NCBI RefSeq assembly: GCF_023618015.1
Contig: NZ_JAJKBJ010000011.1
Location: forward strand, 62,001 to 126,000
DNA from: Legionella maioricensis
GTDB lineage: Bacteria; Pseudomonadota; Gammaproteobacteria; Legionellales; Legionellaceae
Direction of reading: 5' to 3'
DNA: 64,000 bases
In this document: positions 27,301 through 37,357 of the stretch, piece by piece
How positions within the stretch are numbered: position 1 is the first letter of the stretch
Layout: each line of letters starts with the position of its first letter
Made by a program: the position numbers and the translations under genes
Notes under the pieces: model-generated
The model's input: only the letters and a program-made list of their open reading frames with translations
Databases searched by the model: none
Told to the model about the DNA's origin: nothing

Positions 27301-27951
27301 TTATTTTAAAAGACGCACGCCATCTGTAGAAGCAACCAGAATTTTATCTGCCAGACGATGGGCAAACAATCCGTTATCAACTACGCCGGGAATGACGTTA
27401 ATGCTGTCTTCCAAGGCCTTGGATGGATTAATTGTCAAATTATAAACATCCAGAATAATATTGCCATTGTCAGTGATGAATCCCTCTCTGTACTCAGGAT
27501 CCCCGCCTAATCTAACCAATTGTCTGGCAACAAAACTACGTGCCATAGGAATAACTTCTACCGCCACTGGGAATGTTCCTAACTGAGTGACAATCTTTGA
27601 TTCATCAACAATACAAATAAACTGATGGGCTACATTAGCGACAATTTTCTCGCGAGTAAGAGCACCGCCCCCCCCTTTAATCATTTCACCAAGTTCATTA
27701 ACCTCATCTGCGCCATCAATATAAACAGGTAAATCGCTGACTGAATTTAAGTCAATTACGGGAATACCCGCTGCACGCAGTAAAATTTCAGTTGCTTTAG
27801 AACTTGCGACACAAGCATCAATCCGATGCTTGATGGCGGCCAATTCCTTAATAAAAAAATTCACTGTGGAACCAGTGCCAACCCCTATCACCATATCGTC
27901 TTCAATATAAGCCATAGCGGCTTGTGCCGCTTTAATTTTTAATTCACTCAT
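27301..27951 (-). CDS. rpiA: ribose-5-phosphate isomerase A
   Basis: A 216-residue enzyme interconverting ribose 5-phosphate and ribulose 5-phosphate in the pentose phosphate pathway. The phosphate loop [12 protein letters not shown] (18-29), IDGADEVN with the catalytic Asp, and the [12 protein letters not shown] loop are intact. Overlaps rlmB by 8 bp. Located beside a nucleotidase, so both could feed ribose from nucleotide breakdown (inference). Confidence 0.96.
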   Translation of the reverse strand: MSELKIKAAQAAMAYIEDDMVIGVGTGSTVNFFIKELAAIKHRIDACVASSKATEILLRAAGIPVIDLNSVSDLPVYIDGADEVNELGEMIKGGGGALTREKIVANVAHQFICIVDESKIVTQLGTFPVAVEVIPMARSFVARQLVRLGGDPEYREGFITDNGNIILDVYNLTINPSKALEDSINVIPGVVDNGLFAHRLADKILVASTDGVRLLK

Positions 27952-28696
27952 TGCGCCCTCTTTGTCTTTGCCTAATCACTTCATACAAAGAGACTCCAGT
28001 AGCTACAGACACATTCAAGCTTTCCACAGAGCCCAGCATAGGTAAAGAAAACAAGCCGTCACAGTGCTCCCGGGTTAAGCGTCTCAATCCCTCTCCTTCA
28101 GCCCCCATAGCAATAGCTATAGTTCCTGAACAATCTACTTGATAAAGAGAATGTTCTGCCTCACCGGCAGCACCATAAATCCAAACCCCTTGTTCTTTTA
28201 AAGTTTCCATGGCTCTAACCAGATTAGTTACTCTAACCAGGGGTACTGATTCAGCAGCACCACAAGCCACCTTGCTTACCACAGGAGTTATACTGGCACT
28301 CTTATCTTTAGGGATCATCACAAAATCCACACCAGTTGCATCGGCCGAACGCAGACAGGCTCCTAAATTGTGGGGATCAGTAACCCCGTCAAGAATAAGA
28401 ATCAAGGCAGGCTTTTTACTGGAATCCAATAATGAAAGAAGATCGGACTCACCATAGTCGGGTAATGAAGTAGCACTGGCAACTACACCTTGATGAGTAA
28501 AGTCAGCGAAACGCTGATTCATTTTTTGAGTACTTAATTTTTCAATACTGATTTTGGCTTGTTCTGCTTTATCTAACACTTCCTGTAGTCTCTTGTCCGT
28601 TCTATCCTGACTGATAAAGATCTTATTTATAATCCGATGGGGATTGGTCAATAAAGCAAAAACCGCATGCACCCCATATACTAACTGCTCACTCAT
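27944..28696 (-). CDS. rlmB: 23S rRNA (guanosine-2'-O-)-methyltransferase RlmB
   Basis: A 250-residue SPOUT/TrmH-family enzyme that methylates G2251 of 23S rRNA. An N-terminal L30e-like RNA-binding domain is followed by [24 protein letters not shown] and the knot segment [16 protein letters not shown] 28696 overlaps the end of rnr by 8 bp. An in-frame ATG nine codons upstream is less likely because it lies deeper in rnr. Confidence 0.94.
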   Translation of the reverse strand: MSEQLVYGVHAVFALLTNPHRIINKIFISQDRTDKRLQEVLDKAEQAKISIEKLSTQKMNQRFADFTHQGVVASATSLPDYGESDLLSLLDSSKKPALILILDGVTDPHNLGACLRSADATGVDFVMIPKDKSASITPVVSKVACGAAESVPLVRVTNLVRAMETLKEQGVWIYGAAGEAEHSLYQVDCSGTIAIAMGAEGEGLRRLTREHCDGLFSLPMLGSVESLNVSVATGVSLYEVIRQRQRGRNE

Positions 28697-30869
28697 TGCT
28701 AACTTCTTCCTCTGCAGGCTCAAAATCTATTTTGCGTTCATCTAAATCAACTCGAGCAACCAATACCGTCATGGGATCACCCAAACCATATACATGCCCA
28801 CCTCGAGCCCCAACTAATCGATGTTTAACCGAGTCATAATTATAATAATCATTCTTCAATGAAGTGACGTGCACTAAACCTTCAACATAGATATCGTCTA
28901 ATTCCACAAAAATCCCAAAACTGGTCACTGCAGAAATTCGTCCTTTGAATACTTGCCCTAATTTATCTTGCATGTATTCGCATTTCAGCCAGGTCACCAC
29001 TTCTCGCGTTGCCTCATCAGCCCTGCGTTCAGTCATAGAGGAGTGCTTACCCAGACGGTTCATGTCCTCATGGGTATAGCTAAACTCGTAAACCGGATGA
29101 TTATCTAATAAATGGCCTATAGCCCGATGAATTAATAAATCGGGGAAGCGCCTAATCGGTGAAGTAAAATGAGTATAGGCAGAATAAGCCAAACCAAAAT
29201 GCCCTTCATTGGCCTCAACATATTGTGCCTGCTTCAAAGAGCGTAACATCACTGTTTCAATGAGATGTTTTTCAGGCCGATCGCCGATCATATTCATCGT
29301 GCGTTGAAAATCTTTAGGACCTGGCTTCCTACCGCCACTTAACTGTAATCCTAACTCACCTAAAAACTGCCTTAAGACAGTAATCTTATCTTCTTCAGGA
29401 GCCGCATGAACACGATATAAAGTAGGAATTTCCGCTTTTTCTAAAAATCGTGCCGTAGCCACATTGGCAGCCAACATGCATTCCTCAATCAACTTATGAG
29501 CATCATTACGAATCACGGGGACGATGCACTTAATTTTTTTATTCTCATCAAATTCGATGCGGGTTTCCGTGGTTTCAAAATCCATAGCACCGCGCGTTTT
29601 ACGCGTCGCTAATAAAACGTGATACAAATCATAAAGTGTCTCAAGCATAGGCCATAAAGGTTGGTGCTTTTCATCAGCGCGCCCTTGTCCAAGCCATAAC
29701 CCCACTTGCGTGTAGGTCAAACGAGCGTGCGAATGAATCACGGCACGATAAAAACGGGAGCGCGATATTTTACCGTCTGCAGCAATCGACATTTCAGCGA
29801 CCATACACAATCTATCGACATGAGGATTTAGCGAACACAATCCATTAGACAAAGCCTCTGGTAACATAGGAACCACTTTTCCCGGAAAATAAACTGAATT
29901 TCCACGGCGTGCCGCTTCTTTATCCAAGGCTGAGTCTTTGGGTACGTAGTTACTGACATCAGCTATAGCAACATATAATTGAAAGCCGCCTTTAGGTTTC
30001 TTATAGCAATAAACGGCATCATCAAAGTCTTTGGCATCTTCCCCATCGATAGTCACAAAAGGCAGATTACGCAAATCGGTACGTCCTTTGAGTTGGTCTT
30101 CGCTGACTTGTTGAGGGATTTTAGCCACTTCAGTGACTACATCATCAGGCCATTCAAAAGGGATTCCGTGAGCATGAATTGCAACCTGAATTTCCATACC
30201 CGGCGCCATATGCTCACCTAAAATATGAATAATTTTACCTATAGCCTGGGCACGTTTATTAGGAAATGCAATTAACTCCACCAAAACTATTTGGCCATTT
30301 TTAGCGCCCCCGGTAAATTCCTGGGGAATAGAAATATCTTGAGTTAAACGTTTGCTATCAGGTAATACAAAGCTCACGCCATGATCAGTAAAGAAACGCC
30401 CGACAACGGTGGCATTCGCATGCTCCAGAACTTCGTGAATTTTACCTTCAGGCCTGCCACGTCTATCCACTCCAGCCTGATAGGCCAACACAACATCGCC
30501 GTGCATCACGGTACGCATTTCTTTGGCAGACAGCACCATATCATCCCCACCATCATCGGGAATGAAAAAGCCAAAACCATCGGGATGTCCCTGCACAGTA
30601 CCTCGAAGCAGATTTATTTTTTGCAGCAGACAAAAACGCCCACGCCGGTCTTGCATGATTTGACCATCACGCAACATGGCCTTCAATCTAAAGCCGAGGG
30701 ATTCTTGTCTGCTTTCTTGGTCCAAACCCAATTTATCAAATAATTGATTGCGCGACATTGGCCTGCCGTATTCATTCAAGACTTCCATTATGAATTCGCG
30801 GCTAGGAATAGGATCTGCGTACTTCTCACTTTCCCGTTTATAAAAGGGATCTTTTGATTTTTTACTCAC
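28689..30869 (-). CDS. rnr: ribonuclease R
   Basis: A 726-residue 3'-5' exoribonuclease of the RNase II/R family. Winged-helix and cold-shock domains lead into the RNB core with the acidic cluster DAKDFDDAVY and the HFTSPIRRFPDLLIHRA block, then a C-terminal S1 domain (VFKGRISAVTSFGIFVEL). The only in-frame start giving the conserved N-terminus DPFYKRESEKYA is GTG 30869. A five-codon ATG...TAA frame overlaps that GTG. Heads rnr-rlmB-rpiA, the same rnr-rlmB order as in many gamma-proteobacteria. Confidence 0.96.
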   Translation of the reverse strand: MSKKSKDPFYKRESEKYADPIPSREFIMEVLNEYGRPMSRNQLFDKLGLDQESRQESLGFRLKAMLRDGQIMQDRRGRFCLLQKINLLRGTVQGHPDGFGFFIPDDGGDDMVLSAKEMRTVMHGDVVLAYQAGVDRRGRPEGKIHEVLEHANATVVGRFFTDHGVSFVLPDSKRLTQDISIPQEFTGGAKNGQIVLVELIAFPNKRAQAIGKIIHILGEHMAPGMEIQVAIHAHGIPFEWPDDVVTEVAKIPQQVSEDQLKGRTDLRNLPFVTIDGEDAKDFDDAVYCYKKPKGGFQLYVAIADVSNYVPKDSALDKEAARRGNSVYFPGKVVPMLPEALSNGLCSLNPHVDRLCMVAEMSIAADGKISRSRFYRAVIHSHARLTYTQVGLWLGQGRADEKHQPLWPMLETLYDLYHVLLATRKTRGAMDFETTETRIEFDENKKIKCIVPVIRNDAHKLIEECMLAANVATARFLEKAEIPTLYRVHAAPEEDKITVLRQFLGELGLQLSGGRKPGPKDFQRTMNMIGDRPEKHLIETVMLRSLKQAQYVEANEGHFGLAYSAYTHFTSPIRRFPDLLIHRAIGHLLDNHPVYEFSYTHEDMNRLGKHSSMTERRADEATREVVTWLKCEYMQDKLGQVFKGRISAVTSFGIFVELDDIYVEGLVHVTSLKNDYYNYDSVKHRLVGARGGHVYGLGDPMTVLVARVDLDERKIDFEPAEEEVSNE

Positions 30870-30996
30870 CTTCCACCATTATATATTTTATTATCATAGT
30901 TTAACCCTAAACACTGTTTAGTCTCTTCTACCACTTATCCAGTTCAGTAGCAAGAAAGAGACCTCAGACAGATGACTTAAAGCGTAACAAGACCGG

Positions 30997-31464
30997 TTAT
31001 TTAGCCACAGGCAATACAAATCCACGAGCGCCAATAGCAGCAGTTAAGGCATCTAAAGATTTGTCTTCCGCAGCCCAAAAAGTGCCTTGCTCGTTGCCTG
31101 GAATTTTAACATTAGGCCATTGGCATACTGCTATAGCCCCTTCACAAGGTACTTGCTGTTCATGTCCTGGTCTTGACTCAATGCAATTTAAAACAAAGGG
31201 CGGTTTATCTACCGCCAATGCTGACCAATTACCCGCTTGCAATCTACTGGTCCAGCCCGCACTGGCACTAGGCTCAGCTACAGGATGCGTAATCCACAGA
31301 TCCGCATTGCTGAGGTTATGAATAAATACCAATTTACTCTTCTTGGATTTCAAGGTTACCGACTCTCCTTGTACAGTAACTGGCCGACATCCTGCAGGTA
31401 AAGTAGATTCAGCCAGTACGTAAGAAGACATCAGTAAAAAGCAAAAAAAAGCCAACACTCTCAT
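30997..31464 (-). CDS. small exported protein, possibly EnhB-like
   Basis: A protein of about 155 residues with a cleavable signal peptide (MRVLAFFCFLLMSSYVLA, then EST) and four cysteines in the mature part that could form disulfides. No catalytic motif is seen. It resembles small secreted Legionella proteins annotated as enhanced entry protein EnhB, but I cannot confirm that. Two adjacent ATGs (31467 and 31464) follow GGAG, and spacing favours the second. Confidence 0.65.
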   Translation of the reverse strand: MRVLAFFCFLLMSSYVLAESTLPAGCRPVTVQGESVTLKSKKSKLVFIHNLSNADLWITHPVAEPSASAGWTSRLQAGNWSALAVDKPPFVLNCIESRPGHEQQVPCEGAIAVCQWPNVKIPGNEQGTFWAAEDKSLDALTAAIGARGFVLPVAK

Positions 31465-31545
31465 CATTCTCTCCAAAATTATTAAACTGCTTTTTCTACA
31501 TACATCAATATTTATCGAGCAATTTTACCTATTTTGTATCCCATC

Positions 31546-31633
31546 CGCCGTTGCAAACACAGTAAAGCAATCCAGAAAGCCCCCTGAAGGAACTCAGTCT
31601 GGGTTGCTTCGTCGCAAGCTTCTCGCAATGACG
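31546..31633. repeat. palindromic dispersed repeat
   Basis: Outer inverted repeats CGCCGTTGC (31546-31554) and GCAATGACG (31625-31633) with an inner pair AAGCAATCCAGA / TCTGGGTTGCTT, giving a long imperfect hairpin. Related to the element at 24779-24854 by its ends. It occupies the gap between the two neighbouring minus-strand genes. Confidence 0.65.
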
Positions 31634-31699
31634 AAATATTTTGGCCTTCCTTACTCTCGATGCGAAAACAACAAAACCTTTTTGTCGATACAAAGAAAA

Positions 31700-34600
31700 T
31701 TATATATGTACCACAGCTTGCTCTTGAGCAACAACTGTTTCTTTTGTTTCCCCTTTTCCGTGGAACAAACTTTGGCTGATTTGCGACGGCCTGGTAATTA
31801 ATGAAGCCGGAACAGGACTGTGTTTAATGGTCGCTAAAAGTCTGATTAATTGTTTTTTCCTTTCGGTAAACTCCAAATAGGTAGTACTTCCCTTGCCGCT
31901 TAAACCCGGCATTTTTACTTCCTCTGGTGCACGTTTAGGTATCGGATGAGACAACACGTCATCGCAAAAGGATACAATGCCGGATGAGTTTTTCTTTGCA
32001 TTCACTCCATAATGCCATAACCTTTTAAATACCTTAACCAAGCTAAAATAAAAATAACCTTGGCTGGAACTTAAATCAGTTTCAACCTTAGCCTCAAGGG
32101 CTCCTTTCAATAGTCTTTGTTTTAATTTTTTGTCTTCACAAGTTTTTGCTAATTCGTCACATCCTCTTTGCACCAAGGGATACCGTTTACGTTGACCAAA
32201 ATAAATCAATAAATTCAACTCAGCCTCAGGAGATTTAACGTCCTGATTCGCGTTTGTCCTCGCGTGATAGTGCGCCATATGATGCAAAACAGTTCCATCT
32301 AAAAGAAGAGGATTTTTTATAATCATCACCTCTAAAACATCAAAAATCACTGCAGAAACATCACGTTGCGGAAACTGTTGTAATAATTTCACGACAGGGT
32401 AAAGATAATTAGGATCCTCTTGAAACTCATTAATATAATCACGCAATAAACAAGATAATGGCTTTTTGGAGCCTGAATAATTCAATAAATAAGCACAAAT
32501 AATAGGCAATTTCTTTTTATTAATTTCCTTCCAGGTTTGAGTTACCAAATGACGCCAATCAACCAAAACGGGATGACTTTCTAATTCTTTTTGCAATGGA
32601 TTTTGATCGTGAGCCCAGGCTTTTATTCGTAACATCCCATCTGCGAATTGTTCTTTCACTCCTTCGGGGATCCAAAATTTGTCCACCAAGCACTCTAAAA
32701 ATGGACGAGTAAAAGACATATGGGCTATTGCTGGATTAAATGTTTTTTTGCTGTAAAACAAAGAGATCTGCCCAGCCTTCGCCCCGCGGAATAGGAGTTC
32801 ACTCAACACTCTATGCCCTACTGAAAAATCGCTATCCAAAGAGCGTTTCTTACTTAAGTGCCGGTTAATAAAGTCTGCCAAGTCATTTAACTCATTTTTT
32901 TGCCAAGGCTCCTCGACAGTAAAATTAAATTCCTTAGACGAAAAAAGTTGCTCGTGTTGAGTATCTAAAAGGTGCAATACCAGTTTATATAACGAACTAT
33001 TCTGCCAATGGGCTGTTTCATTTAATACTTGAAGAGCAACAACCAAATGGCGTTTGTAAAAATATTGAGTGACTTTTTTTATTTCAGGACTTTTTAGTTG
33101 CTGTACTGGTGTCTCGCTACGATCTTGAAGAAATTCCTGTAGCACCACTCTAGCGGAGTCCTCCGCTCCAATGAGACTTTTCAGCACCGCATCTACTAAC
33201 TCTCCTCGCTGTTTCTCTTTATTGCTCTCGCGAGTAAGCTGAGCCAACGCGTCGCTAAGCAAGGTGTGTTTTTTCTGTTTTTTTGCATAATCAGCAAAAC
33301 ACAGCAATCCTTTAGCAAACCAAGGCTTATCATGATAATGAGTCATGTAATCTGCCAGACAAGTCACGGCATCATGATGATCCAAAAATCCTTCAACCTC
33401 TGATGCAAACAATCCTTTAAGTAGTATTTCACGCTTTTTATCATCATTTAAAATAGCGTGGAATAAACTACGGGCATTAGCCTCATGTTTCATCGTCGCG
33501 AGCAAAGAAAACAGCATGTCGTCAGGATGATGATTCACCAAAGAATTAAAGGTTGAGGATGAAATAGGATATTCTGTTTCCCTGACGGCGGTAGAAATGC
33601 GCTGCGCTAGCCAGAGGTATTTTGCCCTGTCCAATGAGAGGGGGGCGCTACCATAAAGCGCTTCTAAAGAATCTTCATCCAACACGTTCTGAATTAGCAG
33701 CTCCAATCCCTCGGGAGATTGTTCTAAATCCTTTTCAGGTACCATCGCTAATAGTTGGGCACTTGCATTTTTTTGCACTAAATCGGCACTTCTTATTTGA
33801 CCCGATTCTGTTAAATAACCGATGATGGAGCCTTGTTCATCAAGTAGTGGCTCATTGGCCGGAATCAAGCCGGTGCTGCTTAATAAAACCACCTCTCCTG
33901 CAAGGAAAGCCATTGCCTCATTGGCTTCGTTAACAAAACCGATTTTTTGGCCCCTTGGATAGTACAAGCTCGTTTCTTTTCTTTGGGCCACATCCAGCCC
34001 GGTTATATCGTTGGTCAGAGGACGATAAATAGAATCTACCGCACGCAGTAATAAATCAGTCCTTAAATGAGGAACTGTTTGGCCATAATAACGATAGAGA
34101 ACCTCTAAGGCTCTTTCCGCTGTCTCTTCACCATGGGCCTTTTGTTGTTGGCATAACGCCTCAAACTGCATCCATAAAGCATGCACCAGATGCTCACCAC
34201 CGCCCTCCAGTTGTTTTTTGTTCAACAAATATTCTTGTATCGCAAGCTCATCATCCTTGCCAAAATACTTTTTTAATGACTCGATTAATGGCCCATATTC
34301 CTCTTGATCTAGCACTGTAGTAAGCGCAAGATATCTATCGCTCAATTGTTTTAAAACTTTGGGGGTACTTGCAGCAACAAAGCGGGGAGAGGCCAGTAAT
34401 GTTTCAATACACAAGTCACAACCGCCCCCTTGTGGAGCTACGCTTGACGCAGTCAAAATTTCTTTTGCTAATTCAAAGATCTCAGGGGTATCAAATAAAT
34501 AGGGATCAAGCTGCTGCAGACGTCTCTTAATCAAATCACGATAGGGTTTATCAGGTACCGCTGTTTCTGAACACAATAAAAATAATAAACTCTTACAGGC

Positions 34601-35551
34601 TTGCTGGGATGTTAAGTCTGGGCTGGTCATTCCCACCAAACCCTGTTCAATAATAAAAAAGAAACATTCTTGATTTAAACTGAGCACCAATTCACTTTGA
34701 ATAGTTAAATCAGTACGCTTTATCAGCTCATAAAACAACGAAATAAAGGCACCATTTACAGCAGAAAAGGGTTCTTTTTTTAATTTGGCGTAATAAAAAT
34801 AAATTACCGCTTGCATCGCTTCCCTATGCAGGAAAAAAGGATAATCAGCAAGCAACGCCTTTATCTCTGCCAATTTATTGAGTTCATTAGTACAAGGGGT
34901 AAAAGCAAGCCTTAATAACTTCAAAGACATGATATGACTTGCCTGACTAACAAGTGACTCAATATATTCAGTAAACCAACGCGTTAAATCAGGTCGCCGT
35001 AAAAAATGAACTAAGCGAGTGCGATCAATGGCCTCTAGTTCCTTATTGTTTTTAGTCAAGAAAGTATCAACCAAAAGGGCTACATCCCCCCCTTGGTCCA
35101 ACGAGGCAAATGACCTTAATGTTTGCTCATTTGCACTATCAAGTATTTGAATTAAATCGTAAATCCCTTGTGTCTTCAGGGCAACAATAATGGGCCAAGC
35201 TCCACGATAAATAATCAATCGCTCTGTTAGTTCTCGGTTTATTGGGGCATCATCTATAGTCTTGTCGGCAAACATTAATTCAGGGGAGGCTGAAAGCTTA
35301 TCAACCAACTCGCGCCGCAAGGGTTCTGCTGCATAAATATAAAAAATGGATAACACCGGTAAGAAGGAAGAAAATTGACTAATAAAGGAAGGCATTACCG
35401 CTACTGGAGTGGAAACTGCGGAACATTGTTTCGCAAAAAGCTCCGTTAAATTATTTGCATCTTCTTTAAGATGGCTTAATAGCCATTCGCTTAATTGCAA
35501 ATGATTTAACTGTTGCATTTGTGTTTTTATAATGGCAACTAACTGCTTCAT
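31700..35551 (-). CDS. large (1283-residue) alpha-helical protein of unknown function
   Basis: No family is recognised. The protein lacks a signal peptide and long hydrophobic segments. Helix-rich, leucine-rich stretches run through most of it, suggestive of a HEAT-like or other helical solenoid. One interruption near residues 560-620 is predicted to be beta-rich (LYYPRGQKIGFVNEANEA, GSIIGYLTESGQIRSADL). Two GGG/CDLC-type loops lie near residue 375. It stands alone with a 411-bp gap upstream. Size and orphan status fit a Legionella-specific protein, possibly secreted. ATG 35551 has AAGGA about ten bases upstream. Confidence 0.75.
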   Translation of the reverse strand: MKQLVAIIKTQMQQLNHLQLSEWLLSHLKEDANNLTELFAKQCSAVSTPVAVMPSFISQFSSFLPVLSIFYIYAAEPLRRELVDKLSASPELMFADKTIDDAPINRELTERLIIYRGAWPIIVALKTQGIYDLIQILDSANEQTLRSFASLDQGGDVALLVDTFLTKNNKELEAIDRTRLVHFLRRPDLTRWFTEYIESLVSQASHIMSLKLLRLAFTPCTNELNKLAEIKALLADYPFFLHREAMQAVIYFYYAKLKKEPFSAVNGAFISLFYELIKRTDLTIQSELVLSLNQECFFFIIEQGLVGMTSPDLTSQQACKSLLFLLCSETAVPDKPYRDLIKRRLQQLDPYLFDTPEIFELAKEILTASSVAPQGGGCDLCIETLLASPRFVAASTPKVLKQLSDRYLALTTVLDQEEYGPLIESLKKYFGKDDELAIQEYLLNKKQLEGGGEHLVHALWMQFEALCQQQKAHGEETAERALEVLYRYYGQTVPHLRTDLLLRAVDSIYRPLTNDITGLDVAQRKETSLYYPRGQKIGFVNEANEAMAFLAGEVVLLSSTGLIPANEPLLDEQGSIIGYLTESGQIRSADLVQKNASAQLLAMVPEKDLEQSPEGLELLIQNVLDEDSLEALYGSAPLSLDRAKYLWLAQRISTAVRETEYPISSSTFNSLVNHHPDDMLFSLLATMKHEANARSLFHAILNDDKKREILLKGLFASEVEGFLDHHDAVTCLADYMTHYHDKPWFAKGLLCFADYAKKQKKHTLLSDALAQLTRESNKEKQRGELVDAVLKSLIGAEDSARVVLQEFLQDRSETPVQQLKSPEIKKVTQYFYKRHLVVALQVLNETAHWQNSSLYKLVLHLLDTQHEQLFSSKEFNFTVEEPWQKNELNDLADFINRHLSKKRSLDSDFSVGHRVLSELLFRGAKAGQISLFYSKKTFNPAIAHMSFTRPFLECLVDKFWIPEGVKEQFADGMLRIKAWAHDQNPLQKELESHPVLVDWRHLVTQTWKEINKKKLPIICAYLLNYSGSKKPLSCLLRDYINEFQEDPNYLYPVVKLLQQFPQRDVSAVIFDVLEVMIIKNPLLLDGTVLHHMAHYHARTNANQDVKSPEAELNLLIYFGQRKRYPLVQRGCDELAKTCEDKKLKQRLLKGALEAKVETDLSSSQGYFYFSLVKVFKRLWHYGVNAKKNSSGIVSFCDDVLSHPIPKRAPEEVKMPGLSGKGSTTYLEFTERKKQLIRLLATIKHSPVPASLITRPSQISQSLFHGKGETKETVVAQEQAVVHI

Positions 35552-35962
35552 TACGACTCGTCCTTTAAACCCTTAAATCAATAGACTTAGTTCAACCTAA
35601 ATTCGCTGATTGCCTCGAGCACTCGTTCAAAGGGGAAAAGATCGTTTGGTAGGTACCCATCTTTGAAAGAGTACTAGGTCAAATTCTTATCGCCGAATTA
35701 GGGTTCAAACCTGTTACTGTAGATTAATCTTAAGATACTACGACATGTACTTTTTCTAAAATTAATATACCGCGAATTAATGCATTTGAACATGCAGAAT
35801 GACCTTCTTTTTTGCACCCCTCCTGGCGGAACAATTGCAAATTAAAATGAATCGTCTAAAATCCAACGTTATTTATCGGGTATATAGCCCGCGTGAAGTG
35901 AACGTAATATGGGAATCGGTCATTTTCATCCAATGCCATACCCTGTCTAAGGATCCAAAGAA
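35552..35962. other. intergenic region without a recognisable gene
   Basis: 411 bp between two divergent genes. No open frame with family likeness, no RNA gene and no clear repeat seen. It must contain the promoters of both neighbours, but I cannot place them with confidence. Confidence 0.5.
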
Positions 35963-36406
35963 ATGCATATCTGGGTAGATGCCGACGCTTGTCCCAAGAT
36001 GATTAAAGAAATTTTATTTCGTGCAGCCATACGCACAAAAACGCATCTTACCTTAGTAGCTAATGCGTTTCTGACTTATCCAAACTCTCCTTTCCTTCAT
36101 TCGGTACGCGTCGAAAAAGGCTTCGACACGGCCGACCATTATATCGTTAGCCACATGGAAGCACAGGATTTGGTGATTACTGCAGACATACCTCTAGCGG
36201 CAGATGTAGTTGCCAAACTAGGACTTGCCATTAATCCCCGGGGAGAAATCTATACCGAAAACAACATCAAACAACGTTTAAATTTCCGGGATATAAATGA
36301 ACAACTGCGTTCAACCGGAGAACGTACTGGAGGACCCGCGGCGCTAAGTATTAAAGAAAAAACCGCTTTTGCCAATGCATTAGACCGTTGCCTGGCAAAA
36401 AAATAG
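35963..36406 (+). CDS. YaiI/YqxD family protein (UPF0178, DUF188)
   Basis: A 147-residue conserved protein with a PIN/NYN-like nuclease fold. The acidic start [29 protein letters not shown] and the C-terminal [13 protein letters not shown] block are the family landmarks. Its function is not established. AAGGA precedes ATG 35963. Single gene. Confidence 0.9.
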   Translation: MHIWVDADACPKMIKEILFRAAIRTKTHLTLVANAFLTYPNSPFLHSVRVEKGFDTADHYIVSHMEAQDLVITADIPLAADVVAKLGLAINPRGEIYTENNIKQRLNFRDINEQLRSTGERTGGPAALSIKEKTAFANALDRCLAKK

Positions 36407-36437
36407 TGCGAGATCCTGCAACATTCCGAAACACAGT

Positions 36438-36466
36438 TTGACAAAAAACACCTTCCTTCCTACAGT
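36438..36466 (+). promoter_or_regulatory. sigma70-type promoter of the solute-binding protein gene
   Basis: TTGACA (36438-36443), a 17-bp spacer and TACAGT (36461-36466), 29 bp before the ATG at 36495, with AAAAGGA as ribosome binding site. Confidence 0.6.
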
Positions 36467-36494
36467 TTAAGTACACTCTAAAAGGATTTTACGT

Positions 36495-37214
36495 ATGAAA
36501 GCTTTAGTTTTCATCATCCTGCTTATTAGCAATACCTTTGCGTACAGCGATACTCTCAAGGTGGGTGTTTTGAAATTTGCTCCTCCCTTTTCCTCTTTGG
36601 CTGGGGATGGCAAGCACTTTTTTGGATTCACCATCGATCTGATGGATAATATTTGTCAACGCATTCAAGCAGAGTGTAGTTACGTATCGACCACCGTAGA
36701 CCAACACGGCAATGCCTTACAACAAGGGCTCATTGATGTTTCTTTTATTCCAGTCCCCATTTCGGCAGAAAGTTCGGAGTCTTTTGTATTCAGTCTCCCT
36801 TATTTAGCCAGTAATGGCCAATTTCTCACCTTAAGTGATTCCCCTATCAAGAACCTGGCGGATATTAAAAATCATAAAATAGGCGTCATAACCGATACTT
36901 TATACACCGTAGTCCTTAACTCGCCTTATGCAAAAGATAATGACATCAAGAAATACGAACTTATGACTGATTTAATTGCTGCTTTGGCCAATCATAAGGT
37001 GGATGTCATTTATGTTAATGACAGTGTAGGTAAATTTATGGTTAACAATGCATTGCAGCAATTTAGGCTGGTAGGAAAAAAAATTTCCATGGGTGGAGGC
37101 TATGGCATTATGGCACTCAAAAACAATGCGGTTCTGATTCAAAAAATTAATAAAGCATTGTTGAATATGGAAAACGATGGGACTTATTTAAAAATTTATA
37201 ATCGCTATTTTTAG
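36495..37214 (+). CDS. periplasmic amino-acid-binding protein (family 3)
   Basis: A 239-residue solute-binding protein with a signal peptide (1 to about 18, ending TFAYS) but no lipobox, so it is soluble in the periplasm. KFAPPFSS, FFGFTIDLMDNI and the SFIPVPISAESSESF cleft segment mark SBP family 3. No permease or ATPase is adjacent, so it either uses a transporter elsewhere or acts as a sensor or chemoreceptor partner. It is distinct from the lipoprotein receptor at 1132. Confidence 0.82.
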   Translation: MKALVFIILLISNTFAYSDTLKVGVLKFAPPFSSLAGDGKHFFGFTIDLMDNICQRIQAECSYVSTTVDQHGNALQQGLIDVSFIPVPISAESSESFVFSLPYLASNGQFLTLSDSPIKNLADIKNHKIGVITDTLYTVVLNSPYAKDNDIKKYELMTDLIAALANHKVDVIYVNDSVGKFMVNNALQQFRLVGKKISMGGGYGIMALKNNAVLIQKINKALLNMENDGTYLKIYNRYF

Positions 37215-37357
37215 CGAGCTGTAGCTGGCGTTGTGCCCATTAATAAGTAAAAACGACAAGAATCCTAAGCATGGTTATCATCCTCTTTTTATTCGGCATA
37301 GATCCGCGGGTCTAATTTGAGTTAAACTAGGCAACTTATTATTCAGCTGGATACACT

